The notes under the pieces were generated by a model. It had not been told where the DNA came from and did not search any database. It worked only from the letters and a program-made list of their open reading frames with translations. A program made the translations under genes and the position numbers. Of a stretch of DNA of 64,000 bases, positions 8,496 to 17,202 are shown one piece after another (the stretch's first letter is position 1; every line of letters starts with the position of its first letter). Origin of the DNA: an uncultured Desulfobacterales bacterium (lineage in GTDB: Bacteria > Desulfobacterota > Desulfobacteria > Desulfobacterales > JAHEIW01); the NCBI GenBank assembly GCA_947259495.1, contig CAMYLV010000031.1:1-64000 (forward strand), given 5' to 3'.

Positions 8496-8948
8496 TTAGG
8501 AGCAATAGTCTTTCCACGTCTTCCAACCATCGTAAAACTCCTGCCTGCTGCTTGGCAGAGCGTATTCTAAGGCACAGTAACCAGTGTCCGTTGCAACAAA
8601 CTTCTTCATACGATTTAAGTAATCTTTGGCAACGCCCTCATGGGCATCGATCGTTGGTGATAGCCCCAGAATCAGGGAACCATCCTTACAGAATACAGCC
8701 ATAGCATGATACGGTTCTGTATCATCCATGTTTCTCCAGTAAAATGCGTACTCCCGGTCCACGTTTTTCTCCAGAAAATCGAGAATCGCTTCCAGTGACA
8801 ATTCAAGCGGCAGCCCCAATACTTCTGCAGGATCATGTCTGTGAAAGGATGCCGTATGATTTGAAACAAAATGATTCAAGAATGAAGTGACGGCACTCGA
8901 CGTTCTGCTTGGGGAAATCACATAACAATCAATCAAGGGGCCGGGCAT
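8496..8948 (-). CDS. Cassette-borne soluble protein, unknown
   Basis: 150 residues without signal or membrane segments. A TAGGAG ribosome site stands 9 bases before the ATG. The WRNMDDTEPYHAMAVFCKDGSLILGLS stretch suggests a compact alpha/beta domain of the kind common in cassette and immunity-type proteins, but I cannot assign a family. Confidence 0.6.
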   Translation of the reverse strand: MPGPLIDCYVISPSRTSSAVTSFLNHFVSNHTASFHRHDPAEVLGLPLELSLEAILDFLEKNVDREYAFYWRNMDDTEPYHAMAVFCKDGSLILGLSPTIDAHEGVAKDYLNRMKKFVATDTGYCALEYALPSSRQEFYDGWKTWKDYCS

Positions 8949-8962
8949 GACTTTTCTTTGCT

Positions 8963-9028
8963 CCTAACCCTTCACCGGCGGGAAGCGTGCGCATTGTAAT
9001 TCCCGTCCGTGTGCATGGTATTGTTATC
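8963..9028 (-). repeat. attC-like recombination site
   Basis: GGCGGGAA and TTCCCGTCC form the inner stem; CTAACCC and TGTTATCG form the outer cores. It lies between the 8496-8948 and 9024-9413 genes and overlaps the stop of the latter. Confidence 0.6.
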
Positions 9029-9413
9029 GTTTCTCTTCAATTTCCGTGAATTTACCATCCCGTGTTTTCCAGGTAAGGAATACTGTCTCCTCGTCATCTT
9101 CCAAGTCAAAAATCCCTTCAATGTAATCCGTAAACTCACCATCCACTTCATAAATGTTATTGGTGAGTGTAATTATTTGATCGCGTATATAATCTAGTTG
9201 TTGGATTCGGATATCAGCACCATAGAACATGTAGTAGGTCCAGTTAATATGGCCATCTGGGATCTGCCAGCCTTTGTTGTACATTTCCGCTCCATCTTTT
9301 GTAAGACCGTAAGCCTCTGCCTTTTCAACAAATGACGCAATTATCCCCTTCACTTTTTGAATCTGACTTTCGGGGGATTCAAGCCATCCTCTATTACTTA
9401 TGTAATGACCCAT
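9024..9413 (-). CDS. Cassette-borne soluble protein, unknown
   Basis: 129 residues, acidic, no signal peptide. The middle contains a charged helical region (YIRDQIITLTNNIYEVDGEFTDYI broken here for brevity by the reader at 9100-9190) and the C-terminus ends in a TWKTRDGKFTEIEEK strand. No recognised family. One cassette of the array. Confidence 0.55.
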   Translation of the reverse strand: MGHYISNRGWLESPESQIQKVKGIIASFVEKAEAYGLTKDGAEMYNKGWQIPDGHINWTYYMFYGADIRIQQLDYIRDQIITLTNNIYEVDGEFTDYIEGIFDLEDDEETVFLTWKTRDGKFTEIEEKR

Positions 9414-9487
9414 TTTTTTTCAACGATAACGCTATAGCTCACCTTCATTTTGGAGCGAAGCGGAAAAATGTCAGATGGAATGATTTG

Positions 9488-9997
9488 TTATGTTCTATTA
9501 TACTCGAATTGGTAATTGCCAACTCCCAGTCTTAAACAGTCTTCAAACTCTTCGGGTTTATCACCAGTGTATATTGACTGAACAATCATTGTCTTATTCG
9601 GCATTTTCTCGAAACACAATTCGATTCCATGACCATTCCATGCTTCCCCTATTTGATGCGCCTGAATAATCTTTTTTCCAACAAAACATTCAAATGTTTC
9701 ATATGGACAAATCCTATAACCCTTATCATCCGTTTGCTCCGGCATTGACTCTAATTTTCGAACACCTAAATACTCGGATCCCATCTCTCCATGTAAAGAG
9801 AAGACACCTTTATCCGTTTTAAGAAATACGGCATTAAATTCTGGATCAACAATATTCACTAATATCTCAGATACCATCGCTCCTTCCAATTCTGGAAGTA
9901 ACTTACATGATTCCTTTATGCATTTTTTATATTCATATTCCATATGATGACTATCCATAAGTGACGGATGATCAGAGGGCATTTTCTGCCGCCACAT
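9488..9997 (-). CDS. Cassette-borne soluble protein, unknown
   Basis: Up to 169 residues, with several candidate ATG starts in the first 20 codons (9997, 9982, 9958). Beta-rich and without a signal peptide. The segment FNAVFLKTDKGVFSLHGEMG is reminiscent of small immunity-type domains, but no family can be assigned. Its 5' end abuts the decayed second copy of the 3691-4107 cassette. Confidence 0.55.
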   Translation of the reverse strand: MWRQKMPSDHPSLMDSHHMEYEYKKCIKESCKLLPELEGAMVSEILVNIVDPEFNAVFLKTDKGVFSLHGEMGSEYLGVRKLESMPEQTDDKGYRICPYETFECFVGKKIIQAHQIGEAWNGHGIELCFEKMPNKTMIVQSIYTGDKPEEFEDCLRLGVGNYQFEYNRT

Positions 9998-10145
9998 TGA
10001 ATGTTTTTACAAGTTTATAAAATTCTTCTAAAAAAAAGCTTATTTGGCTCAATTCCCATCCAATCGAGAAAATGAAAAAAATGACAACATCATGAATGCC
10101 GGAATCACGATTGACAACAAAAAAGACAACTCACCGATTATTAGA
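9998..10145 (-). pseudogene. Truncated, frameshifted second copy of the 3691-4107 membrane-protein cassette
   Basis: About 130 bases here match the 3' end and downstream flank of the 3691-4107 cassette: shared blocks include AAAAAAGCTTATTTGGCTC and GCCGGAATCACGATTGACAA. The copy has one extra A in an A-run (near 10078), which shifts the frame. The similarity ends near 10140, so only the C-terminal helix was retained. It shows duplication and decay inside the array. Confidence 0.75.
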
Positions 10146-10200
10146 TGTGAGCCAAGAAAGATAACAAGAAAGAGCCACTTTTTGCTGGTCGGCATGCAAA

Positions 10201-10674
10201 CTATTTATGAGCTCCCATCTGTTTTATTAGGACTCTGCCACCATTTTCCAGAAGTGCCTTGCGGAAAGTCTGAGTCCCTGGTTCAGGACATGCCATCACT
10301 GCATCCTGAAACTCTTGTGGTGGAAAGTAGCCGTGAGCGTCTATGTAATGAGTAATTGATTCTGGAGAGACAAATAAATAGCCGTTGCCCGGTACGAAGA
10401 CATTGAGTTGACTCACTCCTTTTACAAAAAAACCATCATATTCTTGAGCTGTTAATGCCTGAGTAAATTTGCAAAACGGGCATGCATGAAAACCTGCTGT
10501 TATAAAGACCGGCAGTGGCTTTGAAGCAAGGCGACACATTTTTGTGAAAAATGCGTTGGACACATTTCCCTTTTCAAAATTTTGCTCTTCATCCAGCCAA
10601 CCAACGGACCGAAAGACTTTTGAATGTTTTTTGCCGAAATAATTACATGGGCTCAGATCTGCATACCATGTCAT
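10201..10674 (-). CDS. Cassette-borne protein, possibly DUF7919-like
   Basis: 157 residues beginning MTWYADLSPCNYF, with VGWLDEEQNFEKG shortly after; this opening resembles the DUF7919-type proteins I recall from gene cassettes (assignment from memory). CPFC at about residue 68 lies beside HACPFCKFTQALTAQEYDG and could bind a metal or form a disulfide. It has no signal peptide. Function unknown. Confidence 0.6.
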   Translation of the reverse strand: MTWYADLSPCNYFGKKHSKVFRSVGWLDEEQNFEKGNVSNAFFTKMCRLASKPLPVFITAGFHACPFCKFTQALTAQEYDGFFVKGVSQLNVFVPGNGYLFVSPESITHYIDAHGYFPPQEFQDAVMACPEPGTQTFRKALLENGGRVLIKQMGAHK

Positions 10675-10736
10675 ATTTTTGATCTTTCAGAATTATCCAT
10701 AAAGCTTTCTAAATCAAACAGTGTTGTCATTTTATT

Positions 10737-10893
10737 TCAGAACAAAGTGAATTGAATTCATCTGGGTCCGTATTTGCCCAGCCTTTAATGACTTTTGAGC
10801 CTCCCGCTGGGTTTGGGTCAAATTTAAGGCCAAAAATGTGAAAGCCAGTCAAACTGCGTGCAAAGTAAATCCAACCGTCTTCTGCCCCTAGTT
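10737..10893 (-). pseudogene. 3' remnant of a cassette gene
   Basis: An open segment of about 50 codons (…GWIYFARSLTGFHIFGLKF…, ending CSEIK and stop at 10737-10739) has no start codon and is cut upstream by a TAA immediately beside an attC-type core (ATAACTAGG). It looks like the tail of a gene fused to a recombination site. Product unknown. Confidence 0.45.
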
Positions 10894-10902
10894 ATATTGT
10901 GG

Positions 10903-11337
10903 CTAAAACTCTATCTGATATTCACCTGGTATTTGAGGTCTGAGTATAACTTTGCGAATCTTTTCTCTACCACTTCGTAACGTGAAATCGATGGTAAAGG
11001 CCTCATCATGGTGTTTGACGTCAATGACATTTCTCCAATCGCCGGAATTAAATTCAGTAATTGGTATAGTTTTGAATTCTTTTAAATCTTTATTATTGTC
11101 ATCAATTTTTAGCCACTGAAGATACAAAAAGCTTCTCGTATGTTCCCATCCAACATTTCTAACGATTAGACGCCACGTTCCGTAATTCATTCCGACCTTC
11201 CAAAAACCTCCAGTAGATATGTCATTTATCGTAGTATCGATTCCGCCTTCAAATTCTGGATTAGATTGATCTGCTAAAGCCGATACATTAATGAGAATCC
11301 ACCCAAGTAATAGAAAGATTGGTAATTTAATATTCAT
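10903..11337 (-). CDS. Cassette-borne secreted protein, unknown
   Basis: 144 residues with a signal peptide (MNIKLPIFLLLGWILINVSA, cleavage near ALA-DQ). The mature part is beta-rich (TWRLIVRNVGWEHTRSFLYLQ) and has no cysteines. No family is recognised. Confidence 0.6.
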   Translation of the reverse strand: MNIKLPIFLLLGWILINVSALADQSNPEFEGGIDTTINDISTGGFWKVGMNYGTWRLIVRNVGWEHTRSFLYLQWLKIDDNNKDLKEFKTIPITEFNSGDWRNVIDVKHHDEAFTIDFTLRSGREKIRKVILRPQIPGEYQIEF

Positions 11338-11505
11338 TATCCGATATCGATCCCGAGGACTGCGGTATAAAACTAAAATGAAGTTTGAGGTTCACTGCAT
11401 AACCATATCAGGCATTACCTGCTCAACCTGTAGCTTGCGGTCATCATTTAAATCATTAGCTTTTCGGCGAGCCCAAGAGGTCGTTTGCCTTGTAAGTTAA
11501 TAAAT

Positions 11506-11817
11506 TCAATTGAGCCAACAAATATCGCCCACGATTGTCTCTTCAGCTAACGTTATAGCTTCCTGAAGTGATAAACAGGTTCTGGACTGTGGATGATATC
11601 TCCCTTGCTTATTTGGCTCATCGTAAACTAGATAATAGGCATCTCCCGCTTCGTTTAATTCAGGCAGGTCCGTATCGTAACCTTCATCATAATAGTAATC
11701 CCAGTTTTGTTTGATAATTAGAACGAATTTCTCAACCTGGCCATCGTACAACCACCTTCCAGACTTAACAACTTTTTGCCGATGTTTCATACTGACTTCG
11801 TCCCACTTGTTGATCAT
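11506..11817 (-). CDS. Small cassette-borne protein, unknown
   Basis: 103 residues, soluble. It contains an aromatic-rich stretch (WDYYYDEGYDTDLPELNEAG) and ends with a helix carrying ETIVGDICW. An alternative start (MKHRQKV) lies 9 codons downstream. No family is recognised. Confidence 0.55.
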   Translation of the reverse strand: MINKWDEVSMKHRQKVVKSGRWLYDGQVEKFVLIIKQNWDYYYDEGYDTDLPELNEAGDAYYLVYDEPNKQGRYHPQSRTCLSLQEAITLAEETIVGDICWLN

Positions 11818-11899
11818 ACCGAAAAACTTATTTTACAATCTATCAGAAAGTAGGGTTCATGTTTAAAAACGTAGATAAAACATGTGATTACGGATAGGC

Positions 11900-12382
11900 T
11901 TAGCCACGATCAGGGCGCAGACCCCTTGAGGCAGTTGTAATTACACTTTTTAGGTAACCATTTTCTAGTATTTCTTGGTTTCCTGATATGTCACGAAACC
12001 TGCAAAAATACGAATCCTTTCCGGAACTCACCCTTCCTAAACAGTTAAAGTTATGATCGATAATAGTAACACCACGCCGAGAGCGTGGATCTCGTGCGAC
12101 ATCAAATTCCACTTCCAAGACAGCTTCATCAACTGTTTTCAGAGCTATATTATTTGATTGCAAGTCATTTAGTAGCCAAATGTTGAGAGCTGTGCCTATG
12201 CTCAACGGCTCCGTTGGTCCCTGATTGAAGAAACATTTATTGTTCAATATGTTTATGGAGAGCTTTCCCCTGTGCCATTTCGCCAATCTCTGGTAATCTG
12301 GATATAACTGCCAACCACAAAACATATGGCAGAAAATATAAGCCTGATGTTTAAATCTTTTCCGCTGCATTTCATTTGCCAC
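11900..12382 (-). CDS. Cassette-borne protein, unknown
   Basis: About 160 residues from a GTG start at 12382, or 156 from the ATG at 12370. It has no signal peptide and several cysteines (FCHMFCGW near the start). It is the first cassette of the array in the direction of transcription, nearest to where attI would be. No family is recognised. Confidence 0.55.
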   Translation of the reverse strand: MANEMQRKRFKHQAYIFCHMFCGWQLYPDYQRLAKWHRGKLSINILNNKCFFNQGPTEPLSIGTALNIWLLNDLQSNNIALKTVDEAVLEVEFDVARDPRSRRGVTIIDHNFNCLGRVSSGKDSYFCRFRDISGNQEILENGYLKSVITTASRGLRPDRG

Positions 12383-12433
12383 TACAGATTCGACGGGAAA
12401 CTTTTTGCGTATCGAACGCCTTCATAACCGACG

Positions 12434-12483
12434 TGATTAACGCACGCTTGATGCCTCTATATGTCTTTGGCCTTGCGTTATGG
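12434..12483 (-). repeat. attC- or attI-like site at the promoter-proximal end of the array
   Basis: GATTAACGCACGC and GCCTTGCGTTATGG are arms facing each other around about 24 bases, with GTTAT and TTAAC cores. It lies 52 bp upstream of the first array gene. Beyond it there is no further cassette, only about 135 bp of AT-rich sequence and an insertion sequence. Confidence 0.5.
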
Positions 12484-12619
12484 AATCATGTAATAAATCT
12501 AATATATTATACATTACATACGCCAATATAACAAATTTCAGCTTAACTAAAATTGTGGACTACGTGCCTGATGGTGAAATCTGGAAGGGTTGAAAATTTG
12601 TTAGATGTGCTCACGCACT

Positions 12620-13946
12620 ACTGTCCCATTAAAAATTAAAGAAGCTTTATAACTATCTATTTATTTTTAATATATTGACGAAAATGAGTGTAATCGATTT
12701 GAATTTGGTTTGCCTGACTGGTAATCCTTTAGCGCGAAATTATTTCAAGCGGAAGGATATCTTACATGAATCAAGGCAAATCAATCTTCTCACAGATTAT
12801 GGACTTTTTGCCCAAACACAAATTTCGTCAATGTGTCAATCGATATGGCGGTAATTACCGCGTTCGCTCTTTTACATGCTTTGATCAGTTCATGTGCATG
12901 GCTTTTGCTCAGCTGACTTACCGTGAATCTCTTCGCGATATTGAATGCTGCTTGCGCGCTATGCGAGAAAAACTTTACCACATGGGCATTCGGGGTAAAG
13001 TATCGCGCAGCACAATAGCTTACGCCAATGAAAATAGAGATTGGCGTATCTATTGTGATTTTGCTCAAATCCTGATTCATCAAGCCAGACAGCTATATGC
13101 GAAAGACGATTTTGGTCTTCAGCTTGACGAAACTGTGTACGCCTTGGATGCTACGATCATTGACTTGTGTCTGTCGGTTTTTCCCTGGGCGCGTTACAGC
13201 AAGAGAACAGGCGCCATTAAGTTACATACGCTATTAGACCTGAGGGGAAATATCCCTTCTTTCATCGCCATAACCCAGGGAAGAGTTCATGAAGTAAACA
13301 TCCTCGACGAACTGATCCCGGAAGCCGGTGCGATTTATATTTTGGATCGTGGTTACCTAGACTTTCAACGACTTTATACATTACACCAATGTGCTTGTTT
13401 CTTTGTGGTACGTGCAAGAGCCAATACGAGTTTGCGAAGACTGTATTCGATGCCTGTGGATAAATCTTGCGGATTAAGATGCGACCAGATCGTTGTGCCA
13501 ACGGGTTTTTATCTGCGAAAGAATTATCCTGAAAAACTTCGTCGTGTCGTATTCGTCCAAGAAGATAAAGACATTCGATTAAATCTGATGACGAATCAAA
13601 TGACGCTGCCGGCATTAACAATCGCACAACTGTACCGATACCGATGGCAAGTTGAATTATTTTTCAAGTGGATCAAACAGCATCTTCGTATTAAGGCTTT
13701 TTATGGAACCTCTGAAAATGCAGTGAAGACTCAAATCTGGATTGCAATATCTGTGTATGTTCTGGTAGCCATAATAAAGAAACGGTTAAAATTAGATCTG
13801 AGTCTCTACACAATTTTACAGATTTTTAGTATTACTCTTTTTGAAAAAATGCCCATTTTACAGGCGCTCACAGAAACTGATTACAAAAACAAAATTACTA
13901 GTGGCCATATCCAGTTGAATTTATTCGAATCTTAATTGGACACTAC
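12620..13946. mobile_element. IS4-family insertion sequence
   Basis: A single transposase gene is bracketed by short imperfect inverted repeats: TACTGTCCCATTAAAA at the left and, on the opposite strand, TAGTGTCCAATTAAGA at the right (13 of 16 identical). The boundaries are accurate to a few bases. No convincing target duplication was found. It stands at the end of the cassette array where an integrase gene would be expected. Confidence 0.75.
12766..13935 (+). CDS. IS4-family transposase
   Basis: A 389-residue intact transposase. The YREK signature of the family, Y-(2)-R-(3)-E-(6)-K, is met exactly in YRYRWQVELFFKWIK near residue 294. The first catalytic aspartates are in ALDATIIDL (about residue 128) and YILDRGYLD (about residue 195). 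The N-terminal SFTCFDQFMCMAFAQLTYRESLRDI fits the DUF4372-type domain of the ISPepr1-like subgroup. An AAGGATAT site precedes the ATG. Confidence 0.9.
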   Translation: MNQGKSIFSQIMDFLPKHKFRQCVNRYGGNYRVRSFTCFDQFMCMAFAQLTYRESLRDIECCLRAMREKLYHMGIRGKVSRSTIAYANENRDWRIYCDFAQILIHQARQLYAKDDFGLQLDETVYALDATIIDLCLSVFPWARYSKRTGAIKLHTLLDLRGNIPSFIAITQGRVHEVNILDELIPEAGAIYILDRGYLDFQRLYTLHQCACFFVVRARANTSLRRLYSMPVDKSCGLRCDQIVVPTGFYLRKNYPEKLRRVVFVQEDKDIRLNLMTNQMTLPALTIAQLYRYRWQVELFFKWIKQHLRIKAFYGTSENAVKTQIWIAISVYVLVAIIKKRLKLDLSLYTILQIFSITLFEKMPILQALTETDYKNKITSGHIQLNLFES

Positions 13947-14298
13947 TGGTGCTAATGCAATATGAAATTTTGGGGTTTTGTAGATTAGGTTTAAATCAGA
14001 GGAAATTTTACTGAACCAAAACTTGGGATATCCCGCCAGAAAACCAAATATCAGCTAAGTACCGATATACTGAGAATAACAAAGGTTTGTCAATTTTACA
14101 GATACTAAACGCGTATCACAAGAATTTTAAAGCCTTGAAAGTTGTGTGTTGTGGAGGTATCGGCAGTTTTTTGGTGTGAAAATATTTTAGTTTTCCAGAA
14201 GATATCTGCAATTATTTGCGATTGTCCCTTCATAGCCGAAGGATAAAATTAGGTAGGGTTCAGATTTGTTATGAATTCGTTACGTCAATCCGATAATA
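13947..14298. other. Intergenic, nothing recognised
   Basis: About 350 AT-rich bases between the insertion sequence and the diguanylate cyclase gene. I see no gene, RNA or clear repeat in it. Confidence 0.5.
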
Positions 14299-15336
14299 TT
14301 ATGCAATATTGTAAACATTTAGCTTTTGTGCCTTTTTCTTTTCGTAAAGCGCTTCGTCAGCCCTTTTGAGCAACGTGTCAGGGTTACAGATAGTTTCATC
14401 TTCGGTGGAGGCAATACCAAAGCTAACAGAAAAAGGCACAATATTTGACTCCATCACAAATGGGTGGTCATCTATATAGTTTCGCATACGGCTCAACATC
14501 ATTTCAGCACTGGATGCAGATGTTTCTGGAAGAATAAGCACAAACTCATCGCCGGCAAAACGCGTTGCCACATCCGAATCTCTGCTCATTTCCAATAGCA
14601 GTGAGGATAGATATTTGAGCAACGCGTCACCCGCATCATGTCCAAAGGTGTCATTCACCTGTTTGAAATCGTTTACATCAATAAAAATTAGAGAAAGCGG
14701 AGTCTTATATCGTTTGACACGATTAAATTCCCGCCTGAGAATAGATTTCATCACTCTGCGGTTTAGCAAGCCGGTTAATGGATCATGGTAAGCCATAAAC
14801 TGCAGCTTCTCATGGGCAATCACATTTGAAATGCATAAAGAAACCTTGATTGAGAGCTGTTCAAGCAAACTGGTATCTATTCCGGGTTGAAAGCGCCCTT
14901 TTGAATAATCCGCCTGATTTAAACTACCAATGATCTTGCCATGAAATGAAATTGGCGCAATAGCCATTGATCTTATTGGATAACTGTAATCAGCTGGAAT
15001 TAGCTGAAAATAGTGTTGAAGGTTTTCATTTATCAGAATTGGTTGTCGGCGGTTTCCGACAAGATCCATAAATTTTTTGCGATTGATGAAACGCATTCGT
15101 TGTTTTAAGATTGCAGAGTCTGCTACAGCTTGGACCAGGTTTGATATCTCGCTTTTTTCAATCAATGAAATCCATGCATATGGTACGCCGAATTGTTCTT
15201 GAATTTCTGTTAAAAGAACCTCAAATAGATTCTTGAAGTTTAAAATCGAAAGGATTTTGATTTCGATTTCGTGAAATTTTTTAGCTATTTTTTCATTTCG
15301 CTGTAAGCGGTCAAAGAGCTCGCTGCAATTTATCAT
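14299..15336 (-). CDS. GAF-GGDEF diguanylate cyclase
   Basis: 345 residues from the ATG at 15336. Residues 20-175 form a GAF-type sensor domain (FGVPYAWISLIEKSE, MAIAPISFHGKIIGSLN). The C-terminal GGDEF domain starts at HDPLTGLLNRR and has FIDVNDFKQVNDTFGHDAGD and RFAGDEF. The signature is AGDEF, a tolerated variant of GGDEF, and the RxxD inhibitory site (RDSD) lies five residues upstream, so feedback control by c-di-GMP is likely. It probably makes c-di-GMP in response to a small ligand or redox signal. No membrane segment is present. A TTG start three codons upstream is less likely. Confidence 0.9.
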   Translation of the reverse strand: MINCSELFDRLQRNEKIAKKFHEIEIKILSILNFKNLFEVLLTEIQEQFGVPYAWISLIEKSEISNLVQAVADSAILKQRMRFINRKKFMDLVGNRRQPILINENLQHYFQLIPADYSYPIRSMAIAPISFHGKIIGSLNQADYSKGRFQPGIDTSLLEQLSIKVSLCISNVIAHEKLQFMAYHDPLTGLLNRRVMKSILRREFNRVKRYKTPLSLIFIDVNDFKQVNDTFGHDAGDALLKYLSSLLLEMSRDSDVATRFAGDEFVLILPETSASSAEMMLSRMRNYIDDHPFVMESNIVPFSVSFGIASTEDETICNPDTLLKRADEALYEKKKAQKLNVYNIA

Positions 15337-15473
15337 AATTATCAATGCTCTTTCTAAGATTAAAAAAATATTTTGAATTTTTCTTATGTATAATTATACC
15401 TCAAATGGATTGTTCAGGCAAAATTTTCAGGTTTTATATTGATTATTGTAAAGTCATCTTTGTCCAACGCTAA

Positions 15474-15586
15474 TTTATACCGCTTGTCATAATAATGTTC
15501 CGAAAAAAAGGATGGCGGCATAAGTGTTGTAGCAAAAAAACGTCCCGCAATCGGAACGTTTTTTTGACATGACAACCACTATAAAT
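15474..15586 (+). repeat. Copy 1 of a ~107-bp dispersed palindromic repeat
   Basis: The copy starts TTTATACCG and ends CACTATAAAT. It contains ATAATAATGTTCCG and a long hairpin with GTTGTAGCAAAAAAACG on the left and CGTTTTTTTGACATGACAAC on the right. It lies upstream of the GGDEF gene's start and beyond the MBL gene's stop. Related copies are listed separately. Confidence 0.75.
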
Positions 15587-15637
15587 CCCAAATTGATGGT
15601 CCTCTGTCCTCTGTTTTCTGTCTGCTGACCTCTGGAT

Positions 15638-16303
15638 CTAAATATACCCGAACCAATATTCCTCGATGCGGTCAAAATTTGACTTTACCTCCCGGGCACC
15701 GGAAATGATTTCGCCGTGTCCCGACAACAACAACTCAACATCCAGCCGGGCCATCCGCTGAATGCTTTCTTTGATTTTGGCACCGTCGCCTCCAGGTAAA
15801 TCGGTACGCCCGAGACCGTCCTTAAAAACCAGGTCACCGGTAAACAGCGCCTTTTGTGCCGACCAGTAAAGACAGACAGAACCGGGAGAATGACCGGGCG
15901 TGAGATAAATTTGCATTTCAAGTCCGTCCAGAGAAAGCGTGCCCTCCTGCAGGAAAAAGTCAGGAGCGATGGCCTCAATATCGACCCCATAGGCAGCGCT
16001 CATGTCTTTGCCGATGGTTGCGGCCCACTGCCATTCGATCTCGCCAAGGGTAAACAGGGTTGATTTTTTCCTAAACAGCTGAACGCTTTCCAGGTGGTCC
16101 GGATGCGCATGGGTGCAGACGACCAGATCGATATCGTCTGTTTTCAAGCCCAACTCCTTTAATCCCAGATCAACATGGTCGAACAGGGCCCTGTGCCCCG
16201 GGTCGATCAACACCCGGCTTGGCCCATCAATGAAATAGGCATTGCAATTGTTGGCGGTCGGCGACCGCCACACGAATGCGTGAAGATTATTGACAATCTG
16301 CAT
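15638..16303 (-). CDS. MBL-fold metallo-hydrolase (glyoxalase II-like)
   Basis: 221 residues. The metal site is CTHAHPDHLES (HxHxDH, near residue 65), followed by TPGHSPGSVCLYW and FTGDLVF, and a late histidine in LLSGHGEII. This is the compact one-domain form that hydrolyses thioesters or similar substrates, so glyoxalase II-type activity is possible but not shown. AAGGAA precedes the ATG. It appears to be a single-gene unit. Confidence 0.85.
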   Translation of the reverse strand: MQIVNNLHAFVWRSPTANNCNAYFIDGPSRVLIDPGHRALFDHVDLGLKELGLKTDDIDLVVCTHAHPDHLESVQLFRKKSTLFTLGEIEWQWAATIGKDMSAAYGVDIEAIAPDFFLQEGTLSLDGLEMQIYLTPGHSPGSVCLYWSAQKALFTGDLVFKDGLGRTDLPGGDGAKIKESIQRMARLDVELLLSGHGEIISGAREVKSNFDRIEEYWFGYI

Positions 16304-16601
16304 TGATTTTTCCTTATGACGTTGGCGTTGAATTTGAAAAACCGATCTGACGTTTTGAGCTTGCAGGGATAAAATTCTGCCGCTTAACCAGCATGTTTTA
16401 TAACAAATGGTTCAAATAAAAGTTTTTTGTTGTTAATGGTATTGAATCGTAAAATTGACACTCAAACCCCCATAATTTGTCATTTTGCATACCCTTTACA
16501 AATTTGTTTACGGCAATTTGTTCTATAACCCGTTGAATAATTTATAAATAGTTTGGCTTACAGTTTTTAGCATAAAATTTGCATAACATAGTCAGGATAA
16601 A
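16304..16601. other. AT-rich intergenic region
   Basis: About 300 bases upstream of the BON-domain lipoprotein gene. Several TTTACA and TATAAT-like words are present, so a promoter is likely somewhere here, but I cannot place one. No gene is seen. Confidence 0.4.
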
Positions 16602-16645
16602 TTTTTACCGCTTTTCATCATAACATTTTTGACAACCACTATAAC
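16602..16645 (+). repeat. Deletion derivative of the dispersed palindromic repeat
   Basis: The left end (TTTTACCGCTTTTCATCATAA) is joined directly to the right end (TTTTTGACAACCACTATAA), with the central hairpin missing. It lies 20 bp upstream of the BON-domain gene. Confidence 0.65.
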
Positions 16646-16664
16646 CGCTCAAGGAGCAGGGATC

Positions 16665-17198
16665 ATGAAAAAAGTTTTGCTATTATCGGTCGTTGCGCTG
16701 TTTGCCATCTCCGGCTGCGCCGGCACACATGAGTCCGGTAAAAACCCGGTCGAAAGCATGCTGGATGATTCCACGATCACCACCCGGGTCAACCATGAAA
16801 TGCTGAAAGACCAGACCGTCAAAGCCCGCCAGATCGATGTGGATACCATCGGCGGCAACGTTACACTCACAGGGGTTGTTGCCACCCAAAATGAAGCCTC
16901 GCGCGCCACGCAAATTGCTCAACGCGTTCCGGGCGTAAAGTCGGTCTCCAATAATATTCAGATCGGTCAAAGAAGTTTTGGCGATGTCTGGGATGACAAT
17001 GTGGTCAGCAATAAAATCAAAGCCAAGCTGATTGCCGAACCGGAAGTCCGTTCTCTGAATATTGATGTCGACGTCTATCTGGGGGTGGTGACGCTCACCG
17101 GGGTCGTCAGCAGCAAATATCAGAGGGATCGTGCCCTTGAAATCTCCCGCAGCACCGGTGGTATCGTCAAGGTTATTGATAATATCAAAGTTCAATAG
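16665..17198 (+). CDS. BON-domain lipoprotein (OsmY/DolP-like)
   Basis: 177 residues. A lipobox (LLSVVALFAISGC, cysteine near residue 18) sends it to the periplasm or outer membrane. Two BON domains follow (about residues 45-105 and 120-177), each ending in a GVVTLTGVV-type strand and IDNIKV-type end. The ATG at 16665 has an AAGGAGCAGG site; a longer upstream reading has none. BON proteins bind phospholipid and stabilise the envelope. Confidence 0.9.
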   Translation: MKKVLLLSVVALFAISGCAGTHESGKNPVESMLDDSTITTRVNHEMLKDQTVKARQIDVDTIGGNVTLTGVVATQNEASRATQIAQRVPGVKSVSNNIQIGQRSFGDVWDDNVVSNKIKAKLIAEPEVRSLNIDVDVYLGVVTLTGVVSSKYQRDRALEISRSTGGIVKVIDNIKVQ

Positions 17199-17202
17199 TT
17201 CT

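Noticed and set aside
3691-12382. Polymorphic toxin immunity-gene array
   Set aside because: No toxin gene is present and most products are exported or membrane proteins; attC-like palindromes explain the layout better.
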